Counted from the stretch's first letter, positions 10,139 through 19,880 are shown. The stretch is 64,000 bases of DNA from Pseudomonas sp. S37 (GCF_016658545.1 NZ_JACVZC010000023.1:1-64000); one strand, 5' to 3'. Made by a program: numbers and translations. Notes: generated by a model from the sequence alone, not told the origin.

Positions 10139-11236
10139 GTGAATGCCCATGTTTTCAAACCCGATATGCCGCCACCGGTGAAAACCGTCGGCGTGCTCGC
10201 ATGGATGCGTGCCAATCTGTTCTCGAGCTGGCTCAACACCTTGTTGACCCTGTTTGCCATCTACCTGGTGTGGCTGATCGTGCCGCCGTTGCTGCAGTGG
10301 GCGTTGATCGACGCCAACTGGGTTGGCACCACCCGCGCCGACTGCACCAAGGAAGGCGCCTGCTGGGTGTTCGTGCAGCAGCGCTTCGGCCAGTTCATGT
10401 ACGGCTACTACCCGGCCGAGTTGCGCTGGCGTGTGGACCTGACCGTGTGGCTTGCCGTGCTCGGCGCCGCGCCGCTGTTCATCAAGCGCTTCCCGCGCAA
10501 GGCCTTCTATGGCCTGGGCTTCCTGGTGCTGTACCCGGTGCTGGCCTACACCCTGCTACATGGCGGCGTACTGGGCCTGGATAGTGTACCGACCAGCCAG
10601 TGGGGCGGGCTGATGCTGACCCTGGTGATCGCCACGGTGGGTATCGTCGGCGCCTTGCCGCTGGGCATATTGCTGGCCCTGGGGCGGCGTTCGAAGATGC
10701 CGGCGGTGAAGGTGGTGTGCGTGACCTTCATCGAATTCTGGCGCGGCGTGCCGCTGATCACCGTGCTGTTCATGTCCTCGGTGATGCTGCCGTTGTTCCT
10801 GCCCGAGGGCATGAGCTTCGACAAGCTGCTGCGGGCGATGATCGGTGTGATCCTGTTCCAGTCGGCGTACATCGCCGAGGTGGTGCGCGGTGGCCTGCAG
10901 GCCATTCCCAAGGGCCAGTACGAAGCCGCCGCAGCCATGGGCCTGGGCTACTGGCGGGCGATGGGCCTGGTGATTCTGCCGCAAGCGCTAAAACTGGTGA
11001 TCCCCGGCATCGTCAACACCTTCATTGCCCTGTTCAAGGACACCAGCCTGGTGATCATCATCGGCCTGTTCGACCTGCTGAACAGCGTCAAGCAAGCCGC
11101 CGCCGACCCGGCCTGGCTGGGCATGGCCACCGAGGGCTATGTGTTCGCCGCCCTGGTGTTCTGGATTTTCTGTTTCGGTATGTCCCGCTACTCCATGCAC
11201 CTGGAGCGCAAGCTGGACACTGGCCACAAGCGTTAG
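10139..11236 (+). CDS. aapM: Amino-acid ABC transporter permease AapM
   Basis: The 365-residue HisMQ-family permease starts at GTG 10139 after TGAGGA. It has hydrophobic helices through most of its length and the EAA loop [20 protein letters not shown] near residue 260. The [14 protein letters not shown] motif appears as [14 protein letters not shown]. It forms the membrane heterodimer with AapQ. A 10-bp gap precedes aapP. Confidence 0.95.
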   Translation: MNAHVFKPDMPPPVKTVGVLAWMRANLFSSWLNTLLTLFAIYLVWLIVPPLLQWALIDANWVGTTRADCTKEGACWVFVQQRFGQFMYGYYPAELRWRVDLTVWLAVLGAAPLFIKRFPRKAFYGLGFLVLYPVLAYTLLHGGVLGLDSVPTSQWGGLMLTLVIATVGIVGALPLGILLALGRRSKMPAVKVVCVTFIEFWRGVPLITVLFMSSVMLPLFLPEGMSFDKLLRAMIGVILFQSAYIAEVVRGGLQAIPKGQYEAAAAMGLGYWRAMGLVILPQALKLVIPGIVNTFIALFKDTSLVIIIGLFDLLNSVKQAAADPAWLGMATEGYVFAALVFWIFCFGMSRYSMHLERKLDTGHKR

Positions 11237-11246
11237 GAGTTTCGAA

Positions 11247-12011
11247 ATGAGTGAAGCGATCAAGCAGCCTGCCGGCCCCGAAGGCATCATCCAGATGCAG
11301 GGCGTGAACAAGTGGTACGGCCAGTTCCATGTGCTCAAGGACATCAACCTGAACGTGCGCCAGGGCGAGCGTATCGTGCTGTGCGGGCCGTCCGGTTCGG
11401 GCAAGTCCACCACCATCCGTTGCCTCAACCGCCTGGAGGAACACCAGCAGGGGCGCATCGTGGTCGATGGCGTGGAACTGACCAACGACCTTAAGCAGAT
11501 CGAGGCCATCCGCCGCGAGGTGGGCATGGTGTTCCAGCACTTCAACCTGTTCCCGCACCTGAGCATCCTGGAGAACTGCACCCTGGCGCCGATGTGGGTG
11601 CGCAAGATGCCCCGGCGCAAGGCCGAGGAAATTGCCATGCACTACCTGGAGCGGGTGCGTATCCCTGAACAGGCACACAAGTACCCGGGGCAGTTGTCCG
11701 GTGGCCAGCAGCAGCGGGTGGCGATTGCCCGGGCGTTGTGCATGAAGCCGAAGATCATGCTGTTCGACGAACCGACCTCGGCGCTGGACCCGGAAATGGT
11801 CAAGGAAGTGCTCGATACCATGGTCGGCCTGGCCGAGGATGGCATGACCATGCTCTGCGTCACCCACGAGATGGGCTTTGCCCGTACGGTGGCGAACCGG
11901 GTGATCTTCATGGACAAAGGGGAGATCGTGGAGCAGGCGGCACCGGATGATTTCTTCGACCGGCCGCGCAGCGACCGGACCCGGCTGTTCCTGAGCCAGA
12001 TTCTGCATTGA
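11247..12011 (+). CDS. aapP: Amino-acid ABC transporter ATP-binding protein AapP
   Basis: This 254-residue ABC ATPase energises AapJQM. Walker A is GPSGSGKST, the signature is LSGGQQQR, Walker B is IMLFDEP and the switch His follows in CVTHEMGFA. The ATG at 11247 is chosen because it follows TTAGGAGT and gives the family N-terminus; the frame is open further upstream inside aapM. It is the last gene of the operon and is followed by a REP-like inverted repeat. Confidence 0.96.
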   Translation: MSEAIKQPAGPEGIIQMQGVNKWYGQFHVLKDINLNVRQGERIVLCGPSGSGKSTTIRCLNRLEEHQQGRIVVDGVELTNDLKQIEAIRREVGMVFQHFNLFPHLSILENCTLAPMWVRKMPRRKAEEIAMHYLERVRIPEQAHKYPGQLSGGQQQRVAIARALCMKPKIMLFDEPTSALDPEMVKEVLDTMVGLAEDGMTMLCVTHEMGFARTVANRVIFMDKGEIVEQAAPDDFFDRPRSDRTRLFLSQILH

Positions 12012-12035
12012 TGCTGTTGGGGCTGCTAACGCGGT

Positions 12036-12156
12036 CCCTGTAGGAGCGGCCTTGTGTCGCGATCGGGCCGCAACGCGGCCCCAGGGATATATGCTGCGAA
12101 GCTGAAATCCTGGGGCCGCTACGCGCCCCATCGCGACACAAGGCCGCTCCTACACG
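12036..12156. repeat. REP-like inverted pair, TGTGTCGCGA class
   Basis: The arms at 12038-12085 and 12108-12155 both read TGTAGGAGCGGCCTTGTGTC or its complement, then GCGATNGGGC and a GCGGCCCC hairpin. This class shares TAGGAGCGG with the main REPs but has a different core. A second pair lies at 63015-63120. This one separates the convergent aapP and algW. Confidence 0.88.
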
Positions 12157-12172
12157 GGGCGTGTACTGAGCG

Positions 12173-13333
<1,161 letters not shown>

Positions 13334-13501
13334 GAACGGATCCTGGAAAGAGCGGGGGCCAGCGGCCGCGCGGTGGGGCATGAGCGCGCGCGATCATACA
13401 CCGGTTCCCCCAGTGCCGGCGACGGCCCATAATGGCCGGCATTATACGGGCGTTCCCTCTGCGTTGTGCCCGGGAAAAGCGCAGTTTTCGAGGAGATTTT
13501 C

Positions 13502-14260
13502 ATGGCCGTCGCTCTAAACACCCTGGTCGAGGAAGCCGAGCGTTACCTGGGCAGCGCGAAGATCCAGGATTATTGCCCCAATGGGTTACAGGTAGAAGGC
13601 CGGCCGCAGGTCAGCCGCATTGTCAGTGGCGTTACCGCCAGCCAGGCGTTGCTGGATGCGGCAGTCGAAGCCGAGGCCGACCTGGTGCTGGTGCACCATG
13701 GCTACTTCTGGAAGGGCGAAAATCCCTGTATCACCGGCATCCGCCAGCGCCGGTTGAAGACCTTGCTGAACAACGATGTCAGTCTGCTGGCCTTCCACTT
13801 GCCGTTGGATGTACACCCTGAGGTGGGCAACAACGTGCAACTGGCGCGGCAACTGGACATTACCGTCGAAGGGCCGCTGGACCCACAGAACCCCAAGGTG
13901 GTCGGGCTGGTCGGCTCGCTGGCCGAGCCGATGACCGCGCGCGACTTTGCCCGGCGGGTGCAGGAAGTGCTGGGGCGTGAGCCGTTGCTGGTCGAAGGCG
14001 ACCAGATGATACGCCGGGTTGGCTGGTGCACCGGGGGTGGGCAGGGCTACATCGATACGGCGATTGCTGCCGGGGTCGATCTGTACCTGACCGGTGAGGC
14101 GTCGGAGCAGACCTATCACAGTGCCCGCGAGAACGGGGTCAGCTTCATTGCTGCCGGGCACCATGCCACCGAGCGCTATGGGGTGCAGGCGCTGGGTGAT
14201 TACCTGGCGCGGCGGTTTGCGGTGGAGCACCTGTTTATCGATTGCCCGAATCCTATCTGA
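13502..14260 (+). CDS. Nif3-like dinuclear metal centre protein (GTP cyclohydrolase I type 2 family)
   Basis: This 252-residue protein shows the Nif3/YbgI blocks YCPNGLQVEGRP, VHHGYFWKGE (metal His pair), FHLPLDVHPEVGNN and AGHHATERYGVQ (C-terminal metal ligands). Members form toroidal hexamers with a di-metal site. Some annotation calls them GTP cyclohydrolase 1 type 2, but the substrate in Pseudomonas is not established. The ATG at 13502 follows CGAGGAGAT; an upstream in-frame ATG at 13466 lacks conserved sequence. A REP pair follows. Confidence 0.88.
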   Translation: MAVALNTLVEEAERYLGSAKIQDYCPNGLQVEGRPQVSRIVSGVTASQALLDAAVEAEADLVLVHHGYFWKGENPCITGIRQRRLKTLLNNDVSLLAFHLPLDVHPEVGNNVQLARQLDITVEGPLDPQNPKVVGLVGSLAEPMTARDFARRVQEVLGREPLLVEGDQMIRRVGWCTGGGQGYIDTAIAAGVDLYLTGEASEQTYHSARENGVSFIAAGHHATERYGVQALGDYLARRFAVEHLFIDCPNPI

Positions 14261-14267
14261 CATCGGC

Positions 14268-14368
14268 GTCGGCCTCTTCGCGGGTAAACCCGCTCCCACA
14301 GGGACTGCACTGACTCAGGCTTGGTGCGATCCTTGTGGGAGCGGGTTCACCCGCGAAGAGGCCGGGCC
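14268..14368. repeat. REP inverted pair
   Basis: Copies at 14269-14302 and 14333-14367 with cores CGCGGGTAAACCCGC and GCGGGTTCACCCGCG. They lie between the Nif3 gene and the cysD promoter region. Confidence 0.9.
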
Positions 14369-14507
14369 TGCCACCCCAAACCCCCAGTCATATCGTTAGA
14401 CGCTTTCGATCTATCCAGCCGCCTAAATAGAAGCTACCGCTGTGATAAAGTGGCTCGCTCGAACACGGCCCGCAGGCCGTCCATAAGATCGTTTTTCGTG
14501 AGTAGCC

Positions 14508-15425
14508 ATGGTCGACAAACTGACGCACTTGAAACAGCTGGAGGCGGAAAGCATCCACATCATCCGCGAGGTGGCGGCCGAGTTCGACAACCCGGTAATG
14601 CTGTACTCGATCGGCAAGGATTCCGCCGTGATGCTGCACCTGGCGCGCAAGGCCTTCTTCCCGGGCAAGCTGCCGTTCCCGGTGATGCACGTCGACACCC
14701 AGTGGAAATTCCAGGAGATGTACAGCTTCCGCGACAAGATGGTCGAGGAAATGGGCCTGGAGCTGATCACCCACGTCAACCCTGAGGGTGTGGCGCAGGG
14801 CATCAACCCGTTCACCCATGGCAGCTCCAAGCACACCGACATCATGAAAACCCAGGGCCTGAAGCAGGCGCTGGACAAGCATGGTTTCGACGCCGCCTTC
14901 GGTGGCGCGCGCCGCGACGAAGAGAAGTCGCGGGCCAAGGAGCGTGTCTATTCGTTCCGTGACAGCAAGCACCGTTGGGACCCGAAGAACCAGCGCCCCG
15001 AGCTGTGGAACGTGTACAACGGCAAGGTCAACAAGGGCGAGTCGATCCGTGTCTTCCCGCTGTCGAACTGGACCGAGCTGGACATCTGGCAGTACATCTA
15101 CCTTGAAGGCATCCCGATCGTGCCGCTGTACTTCGCCGCCGAGCGTGAAGTCATTGAGAAGAACGGTACCCTGATCATGATCGACGACGAGCGCATTCTC
15201 GAGCACCTCTCCGAGGAAGAGAAAGCCCGCATCGTCAAGAAGAAGGTGCGTTTCCGTACCCTCGGCTGCTACCCGCTCACGGGCGCTGTCGAGTCGGAAG
15301 CCGAAACGCTCACCGACATCATTCAGGAAATGCTCCTGACGCGCACTTCCGAGCGCCAGGGCCGGGTCATCGACCACGATGGCGCCGGTTCCATGGAAGA
15401 CAAGAAACGTCAGGGCTACTTCTAA
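14508..15425 (+). CDS. cysD: Sulfate adenylyltransferase subunit 2 CysD
   Basis: CysD makes adenosine 5'-phosphosulfate from ATP and sulfate, driven by GTP hydrolysis in CysN. The 305 residues are complete, with the PP-loop [13 protein letters not shown] at about 34-46, the [15 protein letters not shown] block and [17 protein letters not shown] 14508 follows GTGAGTAG. It should be co-transcribed with cysNC, but a 498-bp insertion lies between them, with its left repeat beginning at the very stop codon. Confidence 0.97.
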   Translation: MVDKLTHLKQLEAESIHIIREVAAEFDNPVMLYSIGKDSAVMLHLARKAFFPGKLPFPVMHVDTQWKFQEMYSFRDKMVEEMGLELITHVNPEGVAQGINPFTHGSSKHTDIMKTQGLKQALDKHGFDAAFGGARRDEEKSRAKERVYSFRDSKHRWDPKNQRPELWNVYNGKVNKGESIRVFPLSNWTELDIWQYIYLEGIPIVPLYFAAEREVIEKNGTLIMIDDERILEHLSEEEKARIVKKKVRFRTLGCYPLTGAVESEAETLTDIIQEMLLTRTSERQGRVIDHDGAGSMEDKKRQGYF

Positions 15426-15454
15426 GCTTCAAGTTACAAGCGGCAAGCTGCAAG
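15425..15454. repeat. Left AGCTTCAAG/GCAAGCTGCAAG repeat of cysD-cysNC insertion
   Basis: The tract reads as overlapping AGCTTCAAG, CAAGCGGCAAG and AGCTGCAAG words. It resembles the reverse complement of the tract at 15882-15919 and the arms at 28396-28492, so it belongs to a family separate from the REPs. Confidence 0.6.
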
Positions 15455-15528
15455 ACAGAAGCGGAGCGAGTAGTTTCTGAATTTTGTGGACTGCCGCCTG
15501 CATTGCGGGCGTACAGGGAGTGCCTGCA

Positions 15529-15870
15529 GTGGATTTTGAGAAGTTGCTGGTTTGGCAGAGAAGTAAAAATTTAGCTGTTGAGATGTATCGGGCATTCGCG
15601 GGGTGTCGGGATTTTGGTTTCAGGTCCCAAATCACTCGAGCAGCAGTTTCGGTTCCCTCCAATATTGCTGAGGGAATGGAGCGCAGAGGGATGCGGGAGA
15701 AAGCATGGTTCCTAACTGTGGCGAAGGCATCCTGCGCAGAATTGCGGACCCAACTGATCATCGCTGGTGAAATTGGTTACTTGCCTGCTGAATTGGCCAA
15801 CGACTGGATTACTGAAACCCGTGAGCTATCCAGAATGCTTGCTGGGTTGATCAACAAAATTTCTAACTAG
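15529..15870 (+). CDS. Four-helix bundle protein (S23 / rRNA-intervening-sequence family)
   Basis: The 113-residue product begins [20 protein letters not shown] and carries the family signature [20 protein letters not shown] followed by an amphipathic helix with [16 protein letters not shown]. These proteins (TIGR02436 type) form four-helix bundles and are best known from open reading frames inside 23S rRNA intervening sequences; their function is unknown. GTG 15529 is chosen because AGGGAG lies 9 bases upstream and homology starts there; a TTG at 15484 is also open. Base composition is lower in G+C than cysD and cysNC. The gene sits between inverted repeats within what is normally a compact cys operon, which suggests an acquired cassette. 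Confidence 0.85.
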   Translation: MDFEKLLVWQRSKNLAVEMYRAFAGCRDFGFRSQITRAAVSVPSNIAEGMERRGMREKAWFLTVAKASCAELRTQLIIAGEIGYLPAELANDWITETRELSRMLAGLINKISN

Positions 15871-15881
15871 CTGTACGCCGA

Positions 15882-15919
15882 CAAGCTTGCTGCTTGAAGC
15901 TTACAGCTTGGAGCTTGAA
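15882..15919. repeat. Right AGCTTGCTGCTTGAAGCTT repeat, supplies cysNC Shine-Dalgarno
   Basis: The tract is made of AGCTTG-type words and is partly the inverse of 15425-15454. GGAG at 15910-15913, ten bases before the cysNC ATG, lies inside the repeat, so the inserted element appears to provide the ribosome-binding site. Confidence 0.6.
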
Positions 15920-15923
15920 TGCA

Positions 15924-17825
15924 ATGAGTCATCAATCCGATCTGATCAGCGAGGACATCCTCGCCTACCTGGCTCAGCACGAGCGTAAAGAACTGCTGCG
16001 TTTCCTCACCTGCGGCAACGTGGATGACGGCAAGAGCACCCTGATCGGGCGCCTGCTGCACGACTCCAAGATGATCTACGAGGACCACCTCGAGGCCATC
16101 ACCCGTGACTCGAAAAAGTCCGGCACCACCGGCGAAGAAGTCGACCTGGCGCTGCTGGTAGACGGCCTGCAGGCCGAGCGTGAGCAGGGCATCACCATCG
16201 ATGTCGCCTACCGCTATTTCTCCACCGCCAAGCGCAAGTTCATCATTGCCGACACCCCGGGCCACGAGCAGTACACCCGCAACATGGCCACCGGTGCGTC
16301 CACCTGCGACCTGGCGATCATCCTGGTCGATGCCCGCTACGGCGTGCAGACCCAGACCCGCCGCCACAGCTACATTGCCTCGTTGCTGGGCATCAAGCAC
16401 ATCGTGGTCGCGGTCAACAAGATGGACCTGAAAGGCTTCGATGAAGGCGTGTTCGAGTCGATCAAGGCCGACTACCTGAAGTTTGCCGAAGCCATCAACC
16501 TGACCCCGAGCAGCCTGCACTTCGTGCCAATGTCGGCGCTCAAGGGTGACAACGTGGTCAACCATAGCGAGCAATCGCCGTGGTACAGCGGCCCGACGCT
16601 GATGGAAATCCTCGAAACCGTCGAGGTTTCGGCTGACCGCAACTTCACCGACCTGCGTTTCCCGGTGCAGTACGTCAACCGCCCGAACCTGAACTTCCGC
16701 GGCTTTGCCGGCACCCTCGCCAGCGGCGTGGTGCACAAGGGCGACGAAATCGTCGTACTGCCGTCGGGCAAGAGCAGCCGGGTCAAGTCCATCGTCACCT
16801 ACGAAGGTGAACTGGAAAACGCCGGCCCGGGCCAGGCCGTGACCCTGACCATGGAAGACGAGATCGACATCTCCCGTGGTGACCTGCTGGTTCACGCCGA
16901 CAACGTTCCACCGGTCACCGACCAGTTCGACGCCATGCTGGTGTGGATGGCCGAGGAGCCGATGCTCCCGGGCAAGAAGTACGACATCAAGCGCGCCACC
17001 AGCTACGTGCCGGGCTCGATTGCCAGCATCACCCACAAGGTGGATGTGAACACCCTCGAGAAGGACGCTGCCAGCGCCCTGCAGTTGAACGAGATCGGTC
17101 GCGTCAAGGTATCCCTGGACAGCGCCATTGCCCTGGACGGTTACGACAGCAACCGCACCACCGGTGCGTTCATTGTCATCGACCGCCTGACCAACGGTAC
17201 CGTCGGCGCCGGCATGATCATCGCCCAGCCAGTGCTGCCGCATGGCAGCACCGGCCAGCATGGTAAACAGGCCCACGTGTCCACCGAAGAGCGCGCCCTG
17301 CGCTTTGGCCAGCAGCCGGCTACCGTGCTGTTCAGCGGCCTGTCCGGCGCTGGCAAGAGCACCCTGGCCTATGCCGTGGAGCGCAAGCTGTTCGACATGG
17401 GCCGTGCGGTGTACGTGCTCGACGGCCAGAACCTGCGCCACGACCTGAACAAGGGTCTGCCACAGGACCGCGCCGGCCGCACCGAAAACTGGCGCCGCGC
17501 CGCCCATGTGGCGCGCCAGTTCAACGAAGCCGGCATGCTGACCCTGGCCGCATTCGTTGCCCCGGACGCCGAAGGCCGCGAACAGGCCAAGGCGCTGATC
17601 GGCAAGGAGCGCCTGGTGACCGTTTACGTCCAGGCCTCGCCACTGGCCTGCCGCGAGCGCGACCCACAGGGCCTGTATGCTGCTGGCGGTGACAACATCC
17701 CGGGGGAAAGCTTCCCGTTCGATGTGCCGCTGGACGCGGACCTGGTCATCGACACCCAGTCGATCAGCGTCGATGAAGGCGTCAAGCTGGTGCTGGACGT
17801 ACTGCGTCAGCGTGGCGCGATCTAA
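15924..17825 (+). CDS. cysNC: Bifunctional sulfate adenylyltransferase subunit 1 / adenylylsulfate kinase CysNC
   Basis: This 633-residue fusion joins the CysN GTPase to the CysC APS kinase. The GTPase part has G1 [15 protein letters not shown]3 [12 protein letters not shown] and G4 NKMD. Beta-barrel domains follow to about residue 440. The kinase part begins near 455 with P-loop GLSGAGKST and keeps [13 protein letters not shown]. It activates sulfate to APS with CysD, then phosphorylates APS to PAPS. ATG 15924 ([12 protein letters not shown]) is the family start; ten upstream codons are open but derive from the repeat. A strong terminator follows. Confidence 0.97.
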   Translation: MSHQSDLISEDILAYLAQHERKELLRFLTCGNVDDGKSTLIGRLLHDSKMIYEDHLEAITRDSKKSGTTGEEVDLALLVDGLQAEREQGITIDVAYRYFSTAKRKFIIADTPGHEQYTRNMATGASTCDLAIILVDARYGVQTQTRRHSYIASLLGIKHIVVAVNKMDLKGFDEGVFESIKADYLKFAEAINLTPSSLHFVPMSALKGDNVVNHSEQSPWYSGPTLMEILETVEVSADRNFTDLRFPVQYVNRPNLNFRGFAGTLASGVVHKGDEIVVLPSGKSSRVKSIVTYEGELENAGPGQAVTLTMEDEIDISRGDLLVHADNVPPVTDQFDAMLVWMAEEPMLPGKKYDIKRATSYVPGSIASITHKVDVNTLEKDAASALQLNEIGRVKVSLDSAIALDGYDSNRTTGAFIVIDRLTNGTVGAGMIIAQPVLPHGSTGQHGKQAHVSTEERALRFGQQPATVLFSGLSGAGKSTLAYAVERKLFDMGRAVYVLDGQNLRHDLNKGLPQDRAGRTENWRRAAHVARQFNEAGMLTLAAFVAPDAEGREQAKALIGKERLVTVYVQASPLACRERDPQGLYAAGGDNIPGESFPFDVPLDADLVIDTQSISVDEGVKLVLDVLRQRGAI

Positions 17826-17839
17826 GCGCTGGGCTGCAA

Positions 17840-17869
17840 GAAAAACCCCGCTTCGGCGGGGTTTTTTTT
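17840..17869 (+). terminator. Rho-independent terminator after cysNC
   Basis: ACCCCGC-TTCG-GCGGGGT stem with a UUCG-type loop followed by eight T residues. Confidence 0.93.
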
Positions 17870-18039
17870 GTGTTTGTCACACGTAAAGTGCCTCTTTTGC
17901 TGCGTGTAATGTCCATCCCTATCTATTTCATACTACAAGTCATGTCGCCTTTTCCTACAGTCCTGGGCGACGCGTCCGACTATTGGGTAGGAAACCGTTC
18001 GCTCACTCTGTGTGCTTCTGAGTATAAGGAAGCCTAGCG

Positions 18040-18414
18040 ATGAAGTTCTCCCATCTTTTCGCAGCATTGACGTTGGTATCGGCTGTTGGGTTATCGGCCA
18101 TGGCACACGCAGATCTGGGAGCCAAATGTTGCCCTTTCAGTGATAAGAGTCTGAAAACCGACATAGAGCGTTTGCTGAATTCCACGGACACCTTGCAGCA
18201 GATTCAAGGCGTGCGGATGAAGTGGATAGCGTCCGGTCGTAATGACATTGGGGTGATCGCACAGGACGTGCAAAAGGTCTATCCGGAGCTGGTGCATGAG
18301 AAGGATGGGCTGCTGACGGTGGACTACGAAAAGCTGGTTGCACCTTTGATCGAGGCTGTCCGTGAACTGGATCAGCGCGTAAAGACTTTGGAGAAGGCCG
18401 GCGACTCGCACTAG
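18040..18414 (+). CDS. Secreted free-standing S74 (intramolecular chaperone/peptidase) domain protein
   Basis: The 124-residue protein has a signal peptide (residues 1-24, cleavage after AHA) and then almost nothing but a peptidase S74 / tail-fibre chaperone domain: SDKSLKTDIERL at 34-45, GVRMKWI, NDIGVIAQDVQKVYPELV near 69-86, LTVDYEKLVAPLIEAV, and a terminal heptad-like helix. In phage tailspikes and endosialidases this C-terminal domain trimerises the fibre and then cuts itself off with a Ser-Lys dyad; Ser34 and Lys39 here keep that Ser-x4-Lys spacing. A copy without a passenger fibre, exported to the periplasm, is unusual and its job is unknown. The SD AAGGAA precedes ATG 18040. It stands alone between the cysNC terminator and the bacteriocin region. 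Confidence 0.8.
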   Translation: MKFSHLFAALTLVSAVGLSAMAHADLGAKCCPFSDKSLKTDIERLLNSTDTLQQIQGVRMKWIASGRNDIGVIAQDVQKVYPELVHEKDGLLTVDYEKLVAPLIEAVRELDQRVKTLEKAGDSH

Positions 18415-18471
18415 CAGCTCATTCAGCAGATTCAAAGCTGTCCCAGCGCGTAACCTGGCCCCGCCGTGGCG

Positions 18472-18513
18472 TCGGGGCTGGTGCGCTTGTCGGTGGGCCT
18501 GGAGGATGTCTAT
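18472..18513 (+). pseudogene. 3' remnant of a Cys/Met-metabolism PLP enzyme gene
   Basis: One frame reads SGLVRLSVGLEDVY, which is the C-terminal signature of the gamma-family PLP enzymes and matches mdeA in this same window (EGLVRLSVGLEDV near 24388-24420) with only a few base differences. After that the reading departs from mdeA and runs into a REP. No upstream part of the gene is recognisable, so this is a short relic, either of an mdeA duplication or of a sister gene. Confidence 0.6.
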
Positions 18514-18525
18514 CGAGTGCCGCGT

Positions 18526-18617
18526 ACCCTGTGGGAGCGGGCGAGCCCGCGAAGAATGTGACACGGTGTATGGCACCGGCTGTGCCGGTGTTCGCGAGCA
18601 TGCCCGCTCCCACAGGT
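18526..18617. repeat. REP inverted pair, variant core
   Basis: Copies at 18528-18557 (GTGGGAGCGGGCGAGCCCGCG) and 18571-18616 (GGCACCGGCTGTGCCGGTGTTCGCGAGCATGCCCGC in part) face each other. The core differs from the common form (GGGCGAGCCC / GAGCATGCCC). Confidence 0.8.
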
Positions 18618-18758
18618 CCCTGCTAAATCAAAGAGCTATATGTTGGTTCTGTGCAGGGGAGGCGTTGTATTTACATGTTGACTAATTGACAAGTTGACAT
18701 TGTGTATGAGGGGCCTGTCCTGTCCACAACAAGCCTGTTCAGGCCTGGGGAGACCCGC

Positions 18759-19038
18759 ATGACTACCGCTACTCGTGACTCGATCCACCCGGGGTTCGCC
18801 TGCATTGAAGCTGCCAAAGCAGCATTGAGACAGCGCTTCGAGGAGCATCTTGCACGTGCGTTGGAAGCGGTAGTGCTGAAAGCGGTAGGCCCTTGCGGAC
18901 GAGAAGGCTTTTGCTGCCCTTGCCAAGGTAGATGTTGAAGCGATACGCAGTGTTGCAACGCGCAATCAGGAGGCAATCGCCAGGATGAAGGTGCGCGCAT
19001 TCGAGCGTGTAGCCAGCCGTTGCGAGTTGCTGGAGTGA
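18759..19038 (+). pseudogene. Small helical gene broken by a frameshift
   Basis: The first frame starts MTTATRDSIHPGFACIEAAK after GGGGAGACC and runs as an amphipathic Ala/Glu/Arg-rich helix to about 18890. The +1 frame then continues in the same style (DEKAFAALAKVDVEAIRSV ... FERVASRCELLE) to a stop at 19036-19038. Neither part alone looks complete. The combined product would be about 92 residues and helical. No family was recognised. A sequencing error or a programmed shift cannot be excluded. Confidence 0.4.
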
Positions 19039-19103
19039 CTTTGTGAATGCTTTTAAAGATGGGCAGTAAAACCTGGCCTTCCCAACAGATTCGGCTTGTG
19101 CCT

Positions 19104-19301
19104 CTACTCCACTGCTACACCCAGGCTGTCTAGAAACTCTATTACCGTTTCTCCGTTCTCTAGAACGGCCGCCACACCAGTTGATAGCTTATCGCTTTGA
19201 CCTGCTCCGAGCGGTCCTCGAACAGCACGACATTGCACCCTTCTAAGCGGCGCTTGGTGCTTGTTCAGTGCTTCCTGCACCTGATCAGCTATTTGGCTCA
19301 C
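19104..19301 (-). CDS. Small ORF overlapping the second immunity gene, function unknown
   Basis: A 65-residue frame (MSQIADQVQEALNKH... VLENGETVIEFLDSLGVAVE) starts at GTG 19301 inside the last codons of the upstream immunity gene and extends it by 181 bases. The overlap of 17 bases would allow translational coupling. No family was recognised and no clear SD is present, so it may be a real operon gene, a gene remnant or chance. Confidence 0.3.
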   Translation of the reverse strand: MSQIADQVQEALNKHQAPLRRVQCRAVRGPLGAGQSDKLSTGVAAVLENGETVIEFLDSLGVAVE

Positions 19302-19566
19302 ATTTCTGATCCCTGAACAGTGGTAGCCCCTTCGACTTTCTCCACTTCACGATGAGTGCCATTACTGTTTCGGCATTGCCATCCTCTTCATTGCCTGGGT
19401 AGTAGATCAGGTCCGAGCCGTCGGGATGTGCTACCAACTCGATGAACAGTTCCAGTAGCCGGTCCTGCCAGGCTGGAGAACCCTCGGCCTGGATCAACGC
19501 TTCAACAATCGACCGAAATTCAGCGTATGTATAGTCCGCAAGGCAGTGCTTCCCGCTGTTCACCAT
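19285..19566 (-). CDS. Bacteriocin immunity protein (colicin E/pyocin S Im family), second copy
   Basis: The 93-residue product carries the Im-family core: YTYAEFRSIVEALI in helix 1 and VAHPDGSDLIYYPGNEEDG, where HPxGSDLIYYP is the invariant toxin-contacting segment. Im proteins bind the DNase domain of the cognate toxin tightly beside the active site. ATG 19566 overlaps the end of the orphan toxin frame by 7 bases, typical of toxin-immunity pairs. It differs widely from the immunity gene at 20034-20297 in helix 2, the specificity region, so it should protect against a different toxin. Base composition is A+T-richer than the core genes. Confidence 0.88.
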   Translation of the reverse strand: MVNSGKHCLADYTYAEFRSIVEALIQAEGSPAWQDRLLELFIELVAHPDGSDLIYYPGNEEDGNAETVMALIVKWRKSKGLPLFRDQKCEPNS

Positions 19567-19880
19567 GGCGCCTCCGATGACAGTGCATACTGCATGGCGC
19601 TCATGATTCGCAAGTTCGCGGCGTCGTACATCAACCCACCCCATTCGGGCGGGTGCTGGTGGATAATCTGGTAGGAACGCAAGCCTTTCGCGGTGTCAGA
19701 GTAGAGCGCGCGGGGTGGCCAGCCGTTCTTGAGGCGGTTGAGTTGTGCAGGAATGAACTGCTTACAATATACGGGGTCTTCTGCGATCGCCAGCCAGAAT
19801 GACTGTGAGAAATGGTCGAAGCTTTCAAATGTTTGTCCTGAAAGCTTTTTTACTATGTAGTCAGGAAGGCAAGCGGCCAT
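19560..19880 (-). CDS. Orphan pyocin/colicin-type nuclease domain with altered HNH motif
   Basis: The 106-residue frame aligns over its length to the last ~105 residues of the pyocin at 20294: LPDYIVKKLSGQTFESFDHF against IPAQIANTLRGREFRDFDAF, and YDAANLRIMS against YDVDNLRVVT. It starts at the domain edge with its own ATG and a GGAG 11 bases upstream, so it has no receptor or translocation domains. Three of the four HNH histidines are missing: the HH pair reads IH, and the terminal H-x3-H reads YALSS. It is either a decayed silent cassette kept for its immunity gene or a toxin domain with another chemistry. TATAAT at 19896-19901 (minus strand) may be its -10. Confidence 0.7.
   Translation of the reverse strand: MAACLPDYIVKKLSGQTFESFDHFSQSFWLAIAEDPVYCKQFIPAQLNRLKNGWPPRALYSDTAKGLRSYQIIHQHPPEWGGLMYDAANLRIMSAMQYALSSEAPW

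Noticed and set aside
15867..17507. 546-codon minus frame across cysNC
   Set aside because: Antisense shadow; its Val/Gly/His/Gln-rich composition is typical of reverse reading of a GC-rich gene.
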